Below are positions 5,624-5,880 of a stretch of 5,880 nt of DNA, one piece after another; within the stretch, counting starts at the first letter, position 1, and the number at the start of each line of letters is the position of its first letter. Source of the DNA: an uncultured Streptococcus sp. GTDB lineage: Bacteria; Bacillota; Bacilli; Lactobacillales; Streptococcaceae. The position numbers were made by a program, and so were the translations under genes. Location of the stretch: assembly GCA_934216185.1 (NCBI GenBank), contig CAKQBM010000110.1:1-5880 (forward strand), given 5' to 3'. The notes under the pieces were generated by a model, which ran no database searches, had not been told where the DNA came from, and saw nothing but the letters and a program-made list of their open reading frames with translations.

Positions 5624-5687
5624 GTCCTCCTTTTGTATATTAGTTAGTGGTCGGGAAACCTTATCTAATATAACACTTTAGGGGGAC
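5624..5687 (-). promoter_or_regulatory. Possible anti-Shine-Dalgarno hairpin in the tnpA leader
   Basis: On the minus strand GTCCCCCT (5687-5680) can pair with AGGAGGAC (5631-5624), which contains the tnpA ribosome binding site, with one mismatch in eight. In the well-studied IS200 a leader hairpin hides the ribosome binding site and keeps transposase low. This match is suggestive only; the loop is long (48 nt). Confidence 0.35.
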
Positions 5688-5717
5688 TTTTTTGATACAT
5701 CGCTAAAAGCTTTTCGG

Positions 5718-5740
5718 AACCACTAGCACAGCTAGTGGTT
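5718..5740. repeat. Perfect 10-bp hairpin, likely left-end structure of the IS200 element
   Basis: AACCACTAGC (5718-5727) pairs with GCTAGTGGTT (5731-5740) around the loop ACA. It lies about 100 bp upstream of the tnpA start, where IS200 elements carry the transposase-recognised left-end hairpin. On the plus strand it is followed only by TT, so it is not a convincing terminator. Confidence 0.65.
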
Positions 5741-5790
5741 TTCGTGAGATAACTAAGAAAATCAAATCACCCCAAAGAATAATTTCGATG

Positions 5791-5816
5791 AAAAAACACT
5801 CCCCATTCTGGAGAGT
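5791..5816 (-). terminator. Rho-independent terminator of the right-edge gene
   Basis: On the minus strand ACTCTCC (5816-5810) pairs with GGGGAGT (5804-5798). This is a 7-bp stem with one G-U pair and a 5-nt loop, followed by G and six Ts (5796-5791). It begins 8 bp after the stop codon of the partial gene. The G-U pair forms only in the minus-strand RNA, supporting that direction. Confidence 0.85.
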
Positions 5817-5824
5817 ATCATCTT

Positions 5825-5880
5825 CTATTTTTCGAAATGTGAACCGAACTTAACAAATTCAGTGACGTCTTCTTCCTTAC
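5825..5880 (-). CDS. C-terminal end of an unidentified protein (cut by window edge)
   Basis: Seventeen codons are visible, reading KEEDVTEFVKFGSHFEK and then TAG (5827-5825), followed 8 bp later by a good terminator. That arrangement, and the charged soluble-looking tail, support a real gene end. The fragment is too short to name. The other minus-strand frames through this stretch are not better candidates. Confidence 0.6.
   Translation of the reverse strand, partial: KEEDVTEFVKFGSHFEK

Larger units (their letters stand above)
5237..5740 (-). mobile_element. Decayed IS200-family insertion sequence (IS200/IS605 group)
   Basis: A broken tnpA on the minus strand is flanked by hairpins at both sides: 5237-5261 after its stop and 5718-5740 upstream of its start. 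IS200 elements have such subterminal hairpins, which the transposase recognises, instead of terminal inverted repeats, and make no target duplication. The outer limits given are the hairpins; the true ends cannot be fixed from one copy. The element carries no passenger gene and should be immobile unless helped by a related active copy. Confidence 0.7.

Noticed and set aside
5718..5740. Hairpin as a plus-strand terminator
   Set aside because: No gene ends just upstream on the plus strand and only a very short T-run follows; its position relative to tnpA fits an IS200 end better.
1..5880. CRISPR array, tRNA or rRNA genes
   Set aside because: No regularly spaced repeats, tRNA-like cloverleaf with conserved T-loop, or rRNA-like sequence was seen on either strand.

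Overview
The window looks like chromosomal DNA of a low-GC Gram-positive coccus, most likely a Streptococcus. The reasons are a CopY-type copper repressor with TACAnnTGTA operators, an Rgg-family regulator with a typical streptococcal N-terminus, AGGAGG-type ribosome binding sites, and a decayed IS200-type transposase. I cannot name the species from sequence alone.

Region 1 (1-1345, minus strand) is the start of a copper-resistance operon. The order of transcription is operator/promoter, copY (repressor), then copA (copper-exporting P-type ATPase, cut by the left edge). The promoter is strong (TTGACA, 17 bp, TAAAAT). One CopY box sits just upstream of the -35 and one at the transcription start. 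Copper loading of CopY should release both boxes and induce copA.

Region 2 (1287-2583, minus strand) is an independent gene for a 12-helix MFS-type membrane protein. It has its own promoter and its own rho-independent terminator.

Region 3 (2584-2902) has no intact gene. Next to the first MFS gene is a stretch that looks like the 3' end of a lost minus-strand membrane-protein gene, followed by a small terminator. The rest is AT-rich DNA with several short inverted and direct repeats.

Region 4 (2903-5107) is visibly more AT-rich than the copper operon. It holds two divergent genes: a DHA3-type MFS exporter (minus, TTG start) and an Rgg/MutR-family regulator (plus). They share a 141-bp intergenic region with overlapping promoters and a 22-bp palindrome that could be the regulator's operator. 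The layout suggests a peptide- or ligand-responsive regulator controlling an exporter. No obvious SHP-type pheromone gene was found.

Region 5 (5108-5880) contains a strong 15-bp hairpin, a terminator, and a dead IS200-family element whose tnpA has a frameshift, an internal deletion and a substituted catalytic histidine. At the right edge is the C-terminal end of an unidentified minus-strand gene with its own terminator. The window therefore reads as conserved copper and housekeeping flanks around an apparently acquired exporter-regulator pair, with insertion-sequence debris at its right side.
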